A DNA stretch of 64,000 nucleotides from Scalesia atractyloides (taxonomy: Eukaryota > Streptophyta > Magnoliopsida > Asterales > Asteraceae), in contig CAMTDV010001633.1 in assembly GCA_947069175.1 (NCBI GenBank), positions 58,262,102 through 58,326,101 of the forward strand, in the 5' to 3' direction. Each line of letters begins with the position of its first letter. The stretch's first letter is position 1. This document shows, in pieces, positions 19,579 to 31,871 of the stretch. The notes under the pieces were generated by a model. That model was given only the letters and a program-made list of their open reading frames with translations, did no database searches and had not been told where the DNA came from. The translations under genes were made by a program, and so were the position numbers.

Positions 19579-22500
19579 ATGTCAACCGGCTGTCTCCCAA
19601 TTGAAGCTCCCACTTCAACATCCGGATGCGCAATTTCAAATGGGTATTCATCACCAGGAGGATTATTTCTTGATAACAATGTTCTTCCCCATTATACAAT
19701 AAACGCCGTCGTTTCACCCGAGAACTCTTCTACCCGGCGGAGTCACGGTGGTGGGGGTGTTTTCCCGCGAAAAAGATTGGGTTTTGGAGGTGGGTTTTTG
19801 TCAGTTAGTTTGTCAGTTAAGGGGAGTGATGAGGGTGTGGGTAAAAAATCGACAAAACAGTTTGTGGCGGCGGCGATGGGTGGTGACGGCGGCGGTGTGG
19901 TGGTGGAGGAGAAGAAGGTAAGTTTGAGAGTGAAAAGAAAGCCTGCTGCTATGAATACTACAAAGCATTTGTGGGCTGGGGCTGTTGCTGCTATGGTTTC
20001 AAGGTTGGTTTGTTTATCTTTGACTTTTAGTTGACTTTTTGTGGTCAAATGGAAGTGATGGTCAATGTTCAGATTAGTAAGATTTTTTTTTTGAGGTTTG
20101 GTGAAATTTGGGTAGTGGGTGAAATGTTGAAACTAGTACTAGCTATGGGAAACAATTTGATAAAGAACCTGTGACATGATGCATATTAAGTTTTGGAATT
20201 TGAACTTAATAGGTTTGACCGTTAAAGTCAAATTTGTATGTTAATTGTGAACTTTAGAACTAGTGGAGTGGTTTTGGGTGGTGTGGTGATTCAAACTGGT
20301 GCATGTTTATGAGACACTAATCATGAAAACAATATGGAGAGTTTGTAGGCGTGAATCGAGTTTATACCAATGAGTATGATGGTATACACAAGTGTTGAAC
20401 ACAATGCGAGAAAAGGAAAACGCGCCATTTAGAAATAGAAGGTGGAAATCAATACAATAATGGTTATGGGGTTTTGGGATTGCTTTAAAGTGGCTTATTT
20501 GCTTATCGAAGTAAGCAACTTCAATCTGTTTATACAAAACAACTTACTCGCTCAAAAATGATCATATTAGGAGTTTTGATAAGCAATCCCTAACACCCTC
20601 AAAACTTCTTGTTGTATCAAGACGCACTAAGTAAACAAGGCGTTTTAGTAATAGATCTTAAACACCTCTACAATATTACTACCGATATTTACTAGAAAAT
20701 TACCTTATGTTTGTACTTTGGCGGATATTACTCTAAATTAAATCATTCACGCTTGTTCTCATGTTTCTCCACGACAGTAACTATTAGCTTGTAACTTGCT
20801 AAGTCGTGTACCTTTCACCAACTTTAATATTTTGGTATGTTATTGACATCAAGCATTTCTCTTTGTGCATTGTCATGTCTAGCTATCTTGCTTTTTTTTA
20901 TTTTTTTTTAAATTTTGCAAAAAGGTTTCGTGATACACAATTCACTAATCTATTCATGGGTGTATTTACTATTATGGGGTGATGGAAAAGTTCATCATGT
21001 TTATTTGAGCATTTTACACCAACAAGATTGCAAAATAGGTCATTTTTCTTATGAGTTCATGTATGATATGACTTAGCTCACAGAAAGGTCTCCTTGTCTC
21101 AAAGGCCGGATGTTATGACAATTGGCCAAGGCAGTGTCCACGTTTTGTTAAGATTTTTTTTTGATAGTTTATGAGGTTGGTTGAAATAAACACTTATGTC
21201 AATCACATGTCGTTCTAGGCATTGAATGTCAGTTAATTAAAGTTGATTTCGAATTGTGAAGTTTTAGCCGCTCTTATAAGGGGACCTTCCAATGTAAGTT
21301 GTGTTTAGTAATATTTCAGTTTTTTTTCTTAATGCTTGTAGGGTTAAGTATAAATTTAAGTAATTGTATTACTTCTGCAATTATAACTTCATAAATACAG
21401 ATACAAAGATTTCGAGGGGGTGTTTGAGATTACTTATTTAAATATCTTATGCTTATAAGCATAAGCAAAAACGGTTTATCTAAAACTGCTTATTTCACCT
21501 AATCAGTCTATAAACTTGTAATTTTGAATTCACCAAGAATAATCAGTTACAAATAAGAAAATCTTCAACTGCATATAACGTATACACTCTTTCTTTCATT
21601 TAAACACTCGAAGGTACTTATCTGCTTATAGGAAATGCAATGAGCAGATAAGTAGTTTAGTTAAGCAATCTCAAACACGTCTCACTGTTATGCATCTTTC
21701 GATGCGGATCAAAATATAAATATACTTATAATGTATGATGAAAATATATTTGGAACAGAACTTTTGTGGCGCCACTTGAAAGACTAAAGCTGGAATATAT
21801 GGTCCGTGGTGAACAGAAGAATTTATTTGAGTTAATTAAAGCCATTGCTTCTTCTCAAGGTTTAAGAGGCTTCTGGAAGGGAAATTTTGTTAATATTCTT
21901 CGAACCGCCCCATTTAAAGCTCTAAATTTTTGTGCATACGATTCCTATAGAAAGCAACTTATGAGGTTCACTGGAAATCAAGAAACGACCAATTTTGAAC
22001 GCCTTTTTGCTGGTGCTGGTGCTGGCATGACCGCTAGTATTCTTTGCTTACCACTTGACACTGTAAGTTAAGCTCTTTTTTTTTTATTATTTACACCCTT
22101 AGACTATTGCTGAATTCACACATAAGCCCTGGACTTTTATCTTCATGGTAATGAAAAGGCGCTTATATAGTTGTAAGCGGTAGGGAATCAAATTATGCAA
22201 ATGGCATATTTGTTAAAAAGTGTGGACTTTTTTGGTGAGTTGAGGGTTTAACCATGCAGGAATAAAGTTCAGGGACTAATGTGTGAATTCAGATAAAGTT
22301 CAATTTACTTATCTGCTGCAAATGAGAGTACCCAATACATTTGACTTATGCCGTTGTTCATGTGCTTATCATTTTGTCTTGGTATTCAGCATCCCGTTCC
22401 TTTAGTTTTTTTAGGTTTCATGTTTGTTATCATTTTAAATTAGAATTAACACTTTTCAGTAAATAAATGATTTTGAAAGTAGATAAAATCATGATATAAA

Positions 22501-25500
22501 CTTAATTTAGTAATTTATTCTTCTTTTTCTAGTTTTTATTATAGTAGAATCTAAAAGCCGTGGATGATGTAAAGTCTTGATGATTGTATTGAATAACACC
22601 AATCAATTAATAATAACTACTACAATCTAATACTAAAATACATCCATTATAATCGACTGGCTAAGACACCCCCTCAGTTTGAGTGGGCAGAGGACGGACG
22701 CTCAAGCTGGAACGAAATGATTGAAACAGCAGTTGTGATAATCCCTTCATGAAAATATCGGCATACGGAAGCGATGAATGGACATGAAGAACTCGGATAT
22801 GACCAACAGGAACTTTATCTCGAACAAAATGAATGTCAATTTTTATATGCTTTGTCCTTTGATGTTGCACCAGATTATTGGATAGGTAAACTGCGGACAC
22901 ATTGGCACAGTAAACGACCGAAGCCTGACGCAAAGGTGTATGGAGGTCAAGTAACAAGTTCCGAACCCAAGTGGCTTCGGTGACAGCATTACCAACCCCT
23001 CTATATGCTGCTTCTGCGCTGGATCTAGACACCGTAGGTTGACGGTTAGAGGACCATGAAATGATATTGTCACCAAGAAAAACACACTAACCTGAAGTAG
23101 CCGCGTTGAGTCCCAAGTCAGCATCTGAATAGGCCACCAACGAATGAGATGCGGACTTAACAATACGAATACCATAGTCAATGGTCCCTTGTATATACCG
23201 GATGATGTGCTTCATAAATGAAAAATGAGAGTCCCTCGGCTCGTGTAGGCGTACCCGTGATATGTTCGGAAACCTTGTAGGATATAGCGTGGAGGTGAAA
23301 AAGCTTAACCCGGGAGGAATAAGTGACTTTCATTCTGATACAAATGCTGATGTGGGTCCCCCAAGGAAAATACCCGAAGTACGTTTAGTTTATTCTAGAA
23401 GGACCAAAGGTGTAAATTCTACAAGTGGCTAATGCATGTGCAGGGGAGCTTATATAGGAGAGAATAATATTGTTAAGGGCAGTTTTGGAAATTGTTAAGT
23501 TGTTAGGCTCCTTTCTTGGAGAGAAGGAAAGCTCCCTGGAATTCCATTTCTTACGTTTCACCATTGTTGTTCTTCTTAGTTTCCAAGTTATTACTAAATT
23601 CTCTCCTATTTCCTTTCTACGTGTATTCGATAGTTATCATTGGTCCGACCTCCGTTTTTTACCTGCCGATTGTCTTCGATTCTCAATATGGTGAACCAAG
23701 CTACTCGTTTGGACACTCGGGATCAATTGATTCAGAAACTTCAGAGTGACATGGCAAATCAGTCTTCTCGATTGGATTCCATCGCTGCTACCTTGGAAGC
23801 GGATCGTGTGGAGAACGCCGAATTCCGTAAACTGATGCTAGGGTTTGTGAAACAACAGGATAAGGAGGAGGATGGGTTCTCTGGATCTAATATATTTGAT
23901 TCCGGTTGGGGTTCCCAGGGACCTTCGAGTGGCCTTCCTTACGCGGTGAAGAAGGTAAAACTGCTGGAGTTCAGTGGGTTTGATCCTCAGGGGTGGATTA
24001 CGAAGGCTCGTTTGTACTTCGACATCAATGAAACGCCGGAGGACTTACGTCTTAAACTCGCGCAATTGAGTATGGTTGGGGTTGCTCAACATTGGTTCAC
24101 CGTGATAACACAGGTTCTTTCTTCAATTTCTTGGTCTGAGTTTCAGGAGGAATTGTTGTTACGATTCAGTGGATTAGAAATCCACAATCCCTATGAACAG
24201 CTTGCTACCATTAAACAGGGCGACTCAATTCATGATTTCATCGATGATTTTGAGTACCTCATGTCGTTGGTTCCGCGTCTGCCGGAATCCCAAGCTCTAG
24301 GGTATTTCGTGGCTGGACTTCGTGATGATGTGAAACATTGGGTGCGTTTACATCGTCCGACCACTCGTTTGGATGCCATGTACCTTGCGAAGGATGTGGA
24401 AGAGATGCTCCGACCTTCGGGCAGTTTTGGATCGGCGAGTCGTTTCCGATACCTTAATCGCTATGGACCTTCACCTGGGTTATCGGTTGATGGTCTAATC
24501 AATTGGTCCGTTCTAAACCAAAAGGGTCCACGAAAACCACTGATAGGGTTTCTATGGGACGCTCTGATACTTCTCGTTTCTCTTCTTCGTTCAAAGCTGG
24601 TTCTGAGTCTTCTTCGATATTTCCAAAGGATCGAGGTATGCGTTCTCTCTCCCTTCTGAATGGGAGGATTGTCGTAAAAAGGGTCTCTGTTTTCGTTGTG
24701 GGCAACAATATGGACCGGCCCACAGTTGTGCAGAAGGGAAGCTACGATTCTACTTTTGGGAGAGGATGAATATTCTGACACCGATGATGAAAATCGTGGG
24801 TTAGAGGTCGACACCCCATCTTCTCCTATTGATTCCACGGACTCTCCTACTGGTAACTGTTTTTCGTTGGAATTGGAGGGTTCGTTTGCTACGTATGGGG
24901 GTGGAAAAACCCTAAAATTAGAAGGGTTTTTGCAGAGTATCCTGATTTTGATGTTGGTCGATAGTGATGCCTCACATAATTTTGTGTCTCGCCGTTTGGT
25001 TTCTGTTTTAGGGTTCACTTCTACGTTTTCGGGATTACGAAACAAGCTGGGTGATGGGAATTTTGTATTGGCCACCGAATGTTGTAATGATTTAACCGTC
25101 ACTATTGACCCTTGTTCTTTTGTGATTTCTGCTTTGGTTCTCGATACGGGTGACTTAGATTTGATCTTGGGTATGGCGTGGCTTCAGACATTGGGCGAGG
25201 TTACCCATGACTGGCAAAATTCTTGGATGAAGTTTAAATACAATGGGGAAGAAGTATTGTTATCCGGTTGTTCTAATGGCTTACCTCCTGCTTCGTTACA
25301 GCAATGGTTGTCATTGGCACTTGATTCCCCTCAGGCGGACTCGGTAACATCTGTGATTTCTATTCCCTTCTTCTTTGTCTCCATCTCAACAGTCATCTTT
25401 GACTGCCATTTTTGCTCAATATGCTTCAGTTTTTCGCCTTCCTACTTCTTTACCTCCAGTTCGTTCTCACGACCACCAAATCACCTTGACGTCCCCTAAT

Positions 25501-28500
25501 CCAATTTGTGTCCGCCCTTATCGTTATCCTCATGCTCAAAAGGCAGAGATTGAACGCCAAGTTCAGGAGTTATTGACGGCTGGTATGATCAGACCTAGCA
25601 AAAGTGCTTTTTATTTTAGTCCGCAAAAAAGACAACTCGTGGCGTATGTGAGTTGATTACCGTGCCTTGAATAATGCTACGGTCCCCCATAATTTCCGAT
25701 TCCGGTGGTGGACGAATTAATTGATGAACTTCATGGGGCTCGTTTCTTCTCAAAGTTAGATTTCAAATCGGGGTACAATCAAATACAAATGCAGCCGGAT
25801 AGCATTGAGAAAACGGCTTTCCGAACACATGATGGTCACTATGAATATCTGGTAATGCCGTTCGGCTTGATGAACGCCCCGGCTACTTTTCAGGCAATCA
25901 TGAATGACATCTTCCGACCTCCTTTACGACGTAAGGTTGTCATTTTCTTTGATGACATACTTGTGTATAGCCCTAGTTGGAAGACACATTTGTGCGACTT
26001 ACGTGAGGTTTTTACCATTTTACATCATCATCAGTTTATGGTCAATCAATCCAAGTGTTCCTTTGGGCAGCTTACTGTTGAATACTTGGGCCACTTAATT
26101 AATGGTCAAGGCGTAGCAATGGATCCAACCAACGTAACAGCGGTTTTGGAATGGCCTGTTCCCAAAACCTTGAAGGCTCTTCGCGGATTTCTCGGTCTCA
26201 CCGGTTACTACCGTAAGTTCGTTAAAAACTATGGTGGTATCGCCCGCCCTCTTACGGAGTTAACAAAAAAGGATGCGTTCTGTGGAACTCCTCCGCTCAA
26301 GCAGCTTTTGATCAGTTGAAACACGCGTTGGTTACTGCCCCGGTACTTGCTTTGCCCAATTTTTCCGAACCTTTTAGTGTGGAATGTGATGCTTCGGGTC
26401 ATGCATTGGGGCGGTGCTCATGCAAAACCGGAAGCCGATTGGTTACTTCAGTAAAGCTTTAAGTGACCGGAACCTTTCTAAGTCTGCTTATGAACGGGAA
26501 ATGATGGCATTAGTGTTGGCGGTGCAACATTGGCGTCCCTACTTGTTGGGAGCTCGTTTCACTGTTTTCACGGACCAAAAGAGCCTCAAGTTTCTCCTCC
26601 ATCAGCATGTTTCAACCCCGGATCAGCAGAACTGGGTAGCGAAGTTACTCAGGTATGACTTCGACATTGAGTATAAACCCGGTCGTGAAAATCGGGCAGC
26701 AGATGCCTTGTTCAGACGGGCTGATTCTGAGGAGCTTTTTCATCTCATTTCAGCTCCGGTATGGGCTCAGGGAGCCCAACTCATCAGCGAAGCCCAAGCT
26801 GACCTTGAAGTTCAACTTTTGCTGCAGAAATGTCAGTCTACTCGTGCTGCTTGTCCCGGGTATTCTGTCAAGAACGGGGTGCTGTACTATAATAATCGGT
26901 TGGTCATCTCTCGAAATTCCAAGTTTCTCCAGGATCTCTTTCATGAGTTTCATACCACGGCTATAGGAGGACACTCGGGTTTCTATCGTACGTATCGAAG
27001 ATTGGCAGTTAACTTGTATTGGCCAGGTATGACGTCGACCATCAAACGGCTGATCCGTGAGTGTGATATTTGTCAACGTTGCAAGGCTAGTTCCATGGTT
27101 CCAAGCGGTTTGTTACAGCCCTTGGCAATTCCAGATGCTATTTGGGATGATGTATCTATGGATTTTATCTCCGGGTTGCCCAAATCCAAAGGTTTTTCGG
27201 TTATTTTGGTGGTGGTCGATCGGTTGTCGAAGTACGCCCACTTTATTCTGCTTATCCACCCTTTTTACAGCCAAATCAGTGGCCGAAACCTTTGTCAAGG
27301 AGGTTATTCGACATCATGGGATCCCAAAGACGATTGTGAGCGATGGGGATCCTGTTTTCGTGAGTAAATTTTGGCAAGAGATTTTTCGTTCGATGGGTAC
27401 CAAATTGCTTTTGAGTTCGGCGTATCACCCCGAGACGGATGGTCAAACTGAGGTGGGCAACCGGTGTTTAGAGGCATATTTACGGTGCTTTGCTGTGAAA
27501 TTGGGCTTTATGGCTACCTTGGGCTGAATTTTGGTATAACTCTACCTTTCACGCTTCCACAGGTACTACTCCATTTGAAACCGTGTACGGTCGCCGCCCT
27601 CCTTCGGTGTTTCGGTTTGTTCCGGGCGAGATTTGGGTGGAGGCTGTAGCTCAGGATCTTCGTGACCGGGATGAGGCTTTAAAACAATTGAAATTGCATC
27701 TAGCTAATGCTCAATCTTCCATGAACCAGTAAGCGGATAAAAGCCGTCGCGATGTACATTTCTCAGTGGGCGAATGGGTCCATGTGAAGTTGAAACCGTA
27801 TCGGCAGCTATCAGTGGTCAGTCGTATTCATCAGAAATTGGCAGCTAAGTTTTTCGGTCCCTTTCAGATTGTTGCAAAGATGGGGCCTGTGGCGTATAAA
27901 CTGGAGTTACCGGCTACCTCTAAAATTCACCCCGTATAAACTGGAGTTACCGGCTGAAAAAAGCTGTCTCAGGGGCTGTTGACACGGTTTTACCACCTGA
28001 ACTGGAGAGCACCGAGTCTAACCCTCCTGTTCCTATTGCTGTCTTGGCTTCTCGTTCAGTCAAGGATGGTCAAGCCTCCGCAGAGCAATGGTTGGTTAAA
28101 TGGGCAGGCTTACCGGATGAGGAGGCTTCTTGGGAAGATGCCCAGTGGCTTCAAGAGCAGTTTCCAACCTTAAGTCTTGAGGACAAGACTTCTCTTCAAG
28201 GGGTGAGTATTGATACAAATGCTGATGTGGGTCCCCCAAGGAAAATACCTGAAGTACGTTTGGTTTATTCTAGAAGGACCAAAGGTGTAAATTCTACAAG
28301 TGGCTGATGCATGTGGGAGCTTATATATAGGAGAGAATAATATTGTTAAGGGCAGTTTTGGAAAGTGTTAAGTTGTTAGGCTCCTTTCTTGGAGAGAGGG
28401 AAAGCTCCCTGGAATTCCATTTCTATACATTTCACCATTGTTGTTCTTCTTAGTTTCCAAGTTATTAATAAAATTCTCTCCTATTTCCTTTCTACGTTTA

Positions 28501-30817
28501 TTCGATAGTTAACATTCCATCCAAAGTTCTGATTTTTGTCTGGATGTTTGTCACAGAATATGTCGGGTGAAGGGAAGAGGGTTTAGGCGAGGTTTAGTGG
28601 AATCTTAAGTCATGGGTGATCATCGGACGTATCCGATGAAGTCCAAAGACAGGTAGGGTTCGGAAAAGAACAAGGATCGGAACGAGGGTATTCAGAACCT
28701 ACGGCTCTGATACCATAAAAGCCGTAGATGATGTAAAGTCTTGATGATTAACTAGACCCCTTAAATAGGGCATAGTACATCTGTAAATATAGAAGAGATA
28801 TACATGACTAATTACACCAATCAATTAATAATAACTAATACATTCTAATACTAAAATACATCCAATATAATCGGCTGGCTAAGAGAATCAACATCTTTTG
28901 CTTTTTAAACTGAAATTCACGTAACATAGTAACGGGCAACGGCCATGAAGGCGTAAGTATAAACTAATTACCGGTTTCAACTATCTTTCAGATTAGAACA
29001 AAGTTGGTAGCGCCAGGTGGTGAATCCTTGGGTGGCGTGATAGGAGCATTCCGCCACATCATCAAAACCGAAGGATTCTTCTCATTATATAAAGGATTGG
29101 TTCCTTCAATCTTAAGCATGGCGCCTTCAAGTGCAGTCTTTTATGGAGTTTACGATATATTAAAATCAGCGTATCTAAATTCACCCGAAGGCAAACAGAG
29201 AATTAAATACATGAAGCAGCAGGGTGAAGATTTGAATATATTGGAACAACTAGAATTGGGACCAATGAGAACGTTATTACATGGTGCTATTGCTGGTGCT
29301 TGTGCTGAGGTGGCGACTTACCCGTTTGAAGTTGTTAGAAGGCAGTTACAGTTGCAAGTTAGAGCAAATAAAATGAGTGCGTTAGCCACGTGTTTCAAAA
29401 TTGTTGAAAATGGAGGTGTTTCCGCTCTTTATGCAGGACTTATTCCTAGTTTATTACAGGTATGTTTTTTATATCTTATAAATAATTTTTTTTTTTGGCC
29501 AATAAACATGATAATTGTTGTTGTTTATAGAGTTGTAAATGACAAAATTACTTCTGAGTTTACTCATAAATGTTTCGACAATTCATCTTGAGTTGATTCG
29601 TTTGAGTAGATTTAAGGGATATTTTGTCGGTTTTACAACTCTAGATGTGACAGAAGCGTTTACTTTTGCTGAATTCGCAAATAAGTACAAAGCATATTAC
29701 ATGATTAAATCCCTCAACTTATAAAGTGTTTTCAAGAAAGTTCAGACTTTATTTTAAAAAATACGTCCTTATTTGCATGATAAGTCCCTAAACATGTAAA
29801 GGACATTTCTGTCAAGTTTTTTTTTTAAGTTTCGGTACTTAAATTTAAAGTCTAGGGAAAGTCTATAGGGGTTTTTTTTCTTTCAGAAAAATGCTACATT
29901 TTCTAGTTTGAGTTGCCCAAAGTCCTAAGTTTTTAGGTGGCATGTTTAAAGCTCTTCTAATATATTTTTTAGCTTACATCCTCCTAAATAGTTTTACCTG
30001 AAGATTTAAGATTATAATTGTAATAGTATGTTTTTTGTATCATATCTAATGCATTAATCATTTATAAAAAAAGTATATAGCAAAAAGAAAACCTGTTTTG
30101 GGTCCAACCCAACCGAAATGGTATTTAACTGGCTCAACCTCTCATCTTGACTACCCTAGATGTTTTCAATTCTAATCGTCCATTAGTAATCAATACTTGA
30201 ACAAATAAACAAAACAAACGTGTCCAGTATAATCTCACTCATAGTATAGCTATTGTAGGTTCTAAGGAGGGTGAGATGGCGGCAAACTTTACCTCTACCA
30301 GTCTATCCCAAGTGATAGAGAAGTTGCTCGCGCTGAGAATCCCGCTCTAACAACCATTTTATTTTTTTTATTTTATTTTTCTCTAGAGGGGCATTTTGGG
30401 ATTATCAATATTGGTTTGGGTCCTACTGATAATCAATATTATCAATGTTATTTGGGTCCCACTTCTATTGATGCATGAATGTTCATACGCATGGTATTTA
30501 TGCGTAAATCATACCATGATCCTCATATTAGAACATAAAAGATTTCAGCTTTGACTTTAAAAGTCAAACGAGTCGATGCTCAAATTCTCACGCCAATGTC
30601 TGTACATATAAACAATCTTACCAAATTGCATGAAAATAAACTTTGTCAACACATTCTATGATCCTGTTTTTGTATTGTCAATTAAGTTAAAGAATTTGAC
30701 CAATTTCGTGAAATATTTGTTAGAAGTTTGACTTGTTTAAACTCTCAGGTATTACCTTCGGCTGCAATAAGCTACTTTGTGTACGAGTTCATGAAGATCG
30801 TTCTCAAGGTGGAGTAA
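19579..30817 (+). CDS. BTL3: Mitochondrial carrier family protein, BRITTLE1-like (BTL3 type)
   Basis: Four exons: 19579-20003, 21759-22062, 28992-29459 and 30749-30817. Together they give 1266 bases, 421 residues, with GT/AG at every junction and no break. The N-terminus (about 120 residues, Gly and Ser rich) precedes MNTTKHLWAGAVAAMVSR. Three carrier signatures PX(D/E)XX(K/R) are present: PLERLK, PLDTIR and PFEVVR. The end reads SYFVYEFMKIVLKVE. These fit a six-helix solute carrier of the BT1/BTL group, named in Arabidopsis as probable mitochondrial adenine nucleotide transporters. Substrate and membrane (mitochondrion or plastid) are inferred. The start is the first ATG in frame after the telo-box. 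Intron 2 is 6.9 kb because of nested retroelements. Confidence 0.92.
21416..21680. mobile_element. MITE in intron 1 of the carrier gene
   Basis: The ends are inverted: GGGTGTTTGAGATTACTTA on the left and TTAAGCAATCTCAAACAC on the right, with AT-rich non-coding filler. A related weaker pair (TTTTGGGATTGCTT and AAGCAATCCC) bounds 20473-20590 in the same intron. Superfamily is not decided. Confidence 0.55.
22111..22291. mobile_element. Small inverted-repeat element in intron 2
   Basis: A left arm starting TGAATTCACACATAAGCCC faces a right arm ending TAATGTGTGAATTCA. The arms are about 29 bases with a few mismatches. It lies just after the exon 2 donor and before the copia insertion. Confidence 0.5.
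22667..23335 (-). pseudogene. Copia RNase H C-terminal fragment
   Basis: On the minus strand it shows SRSSAEAAYRGV, WVRNLLLDLHTPL, QHQRTKHIKIDIHFVRD and a truncated tail with YADIFMKGL. The family usually has AEAEYR and YCDN; here they read AEAAYR and YCAN, so catalytic acidic residues are lost. An upstream part (near 23180-23040) is in another frame with a stop. The fragment ends at the Reina insertion point. Confidence 0.85.
23336..23639 (+). repeat. 5' LTR of the Reina element
   Basis: It matches 28211-28514 with few differences. It contains TTATATAGGAGAGAATAATA, a likely TATA region, and is followed by TTGGTCCGACCTCC, where a PBS should be. I could not match that sequence to a tRNA. Confidence 0.85.
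23688..28307 (+). pseudogene. Reina gag-pol polyprotein, broken
   Basis: The ATG at 23688 opens a coiled-coil-like start. Gag follows, with GWITKARLYFDINETPED and QHWF, then a CX2C knuckle CFRCGQQYGPAHSC (frame changed). Protease near 24960 reads DSDASHNF, where the family has DSG, so the active site is altered. RT (25375-26290) has FFDDILVYS. RNase H (26380-26720) keeps TDQKSL. Integrase has a HHCC part (HSGFYRTYRRL, CDICQRC), then SMDF, SDGDPVF and TDGQTEVGNR. A chromodomain (QWLVKWAGLPDEEASWED, 28090-28150) ends it. At least five frameshifts or stops are visible (near 24520, 25640, 26300, 27270 and 27525). Confidence 0.9.
28211..28514 (+). repeat. 3' LTR of the Reina element, includes the end of pol
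   Basis: Homologous to 23336-23639. The pol frame runs about 95 bases into it, so the last 32 residues and the TGA stop (28305-28307) are LTR sequence. No clear purine tract precedes the LTR, since that region is coding (AAGGGGTGAGTAT). Confidence 0.8.
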
Positions 30818-31469
30818 GTTTTGCATAACAATTCATAATTTGATAGATGTAATTTTAATACCCGATTGATACCCATGTTCTTGACCGTTTATTGCTTTAG
30901 ATCATTATTGCGTATCAAAGGAAATTTGGAAAATTACTTCTTGTGACTTGAAACCACAAGTTTAGCATTCTTTACTTGTGCTGGTTCTTGCTTTCAAAAT
31001 GTTAATTTTATGGTTTTTTACATGAGTTTATTGTCAATTTATACTCTTTATTTTCGGCTTTTAATATAAAATTGTGTAACCACAACAATCCCCTCTGGTT
31101 CAACGGCGAATCCATGGCTTTTTTTTCACAGACGTCTACATTTTCGGCATTCAGACGTCTACCAACTCTACTAAAAATCTTCTTGGGTTTCAAGTTGTGT
31201 CACCTAAATTGAGATGATACTACATACTATAAAGAAACACAAATTCATTGTTAGCGAAGCTTGAGATTTCCGACCCAGGATCGAAAACGTACATACCTGA
31301 AAAAAATTATAAACCGGGGGTTGAAAACGTATATACCTAAAAATCCTATATGAACGGGGCACTACTAAGCGAAAAGTTCGGAGGGTCACCCCCCCCCCCC
31401 CCCCAATGGTTATTAGAAATGAAAGATAGTCTGCAACTAAATAAAAATCTTGGGTTTTAAGTCGGGTCA
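30818..31469. other. 3' flank of the carrier gene, no gene seen
   Basis: This region holds the 3' UTR and intergenic sequence. A pure C run of about 18 bases lies at 31388-31405. No coding or RNA gene was recognised. Confidence 0.5.
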
Positions 31470-31487
31470 CCCCAACCCGACAAAGGG

Positions 31488-31700
31488 CGTACCCGGTTCC
31501 GGGTCTAAAATACCCGACAGGTACTACCCGGTTCCATTATTTATATAAAAAATATACCTGTAACCGGTTCCTACCCGGACTCGGTTACTACCCGGACCCG
31601 GTTCCTGTTTTATACCTGTACCCGGTTCCTGTGTTATACCGTACCCGGTTCCTCCGTTAAGTTGTACCCGGTTCCAAAAATATGACCGTTGGAATCGATT
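31488..31700 (+). repeat. 5' subterminal repeats of the hAT element
   Basis: At least six copies of (T)ACCCGGTTCC stand within 210 bases, mirrored by GGAACCGGGT copies at 34735-34960. Such subterminal clusters bind the transposase in Ac/Ds-type elements. The 17-bp ACCGTTGGAATCGATTCCA near 31683 and related copies up to 31770 form a second repeat type next to the promoter. Confidence 0.7.
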
Positions 31701-31871
31701 CCAATGGTACAAAACAGCATATGCCCATGTTACCGTTAGAACCGATTCTTCTTCACCGTTGGAATCGATTCTGTATATAAATAGCCACTATTTTTCAAGA
31801 TTATCACACCAAAACCATCATCTTCTTCTTGTTTCTTATTATTCTACAATCATTATTCTTATTATTCTACA

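Larger units (their letters stand above)
23336..28514 (+). mobile_element. Reina-type chromovirus (Ty3/gypsy) nested in the copia
   Basis: Two 304-bp LTRs (23336-23639 and 28211-28514) start TGATACAAATGC and end near ATAGTTATCA or ATAGTTAACA. CATTC stands before the 5' LTR (23331-23335) and again at 28513-28517, overlapping the LTR end, so the exact edge is uncertain by two bases. Total length is 5.2 kb. One gag-pol frame ends in a chromodomain, which with the small size points to the Reina clade. Confidence 0.88.
22552..28884 (-). mobile_element. Internally deleted Ty1/copia element in intron 2
   Basis: The target duplication is GAATC (22547-22551 and 28885-28889). The 5' LTR is 28884-28716 and a shortened 3' LTR is 22666-22552. 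The PBS TGGTATCAGAGC (minus, 28715-28704) directly adjoins the 5' LTR, and a purine run GAGGGGGTG precedes the 3' LTR. Between them only about 200 bases of leader (28515-28703) and the RNase H end (22667-23335) remain. A Reina element sits in the middle. The LTR ends read TCTTAGCC...GGCTTTTA, so the usual TG and CA are missing. Confidence 0.8.

Noticed and set aside
24461..25102. 213-residue minus-strand frame in the Reina region
   Set aside because: It is the antisense shadow of the gag-protease coding strand.
30230..30360. SINE in intron 3 of the carrier gene
   Set aside because: A short stretch resembles common plant repeat sequence, but A and B boxes, tail and duplication are not visible.
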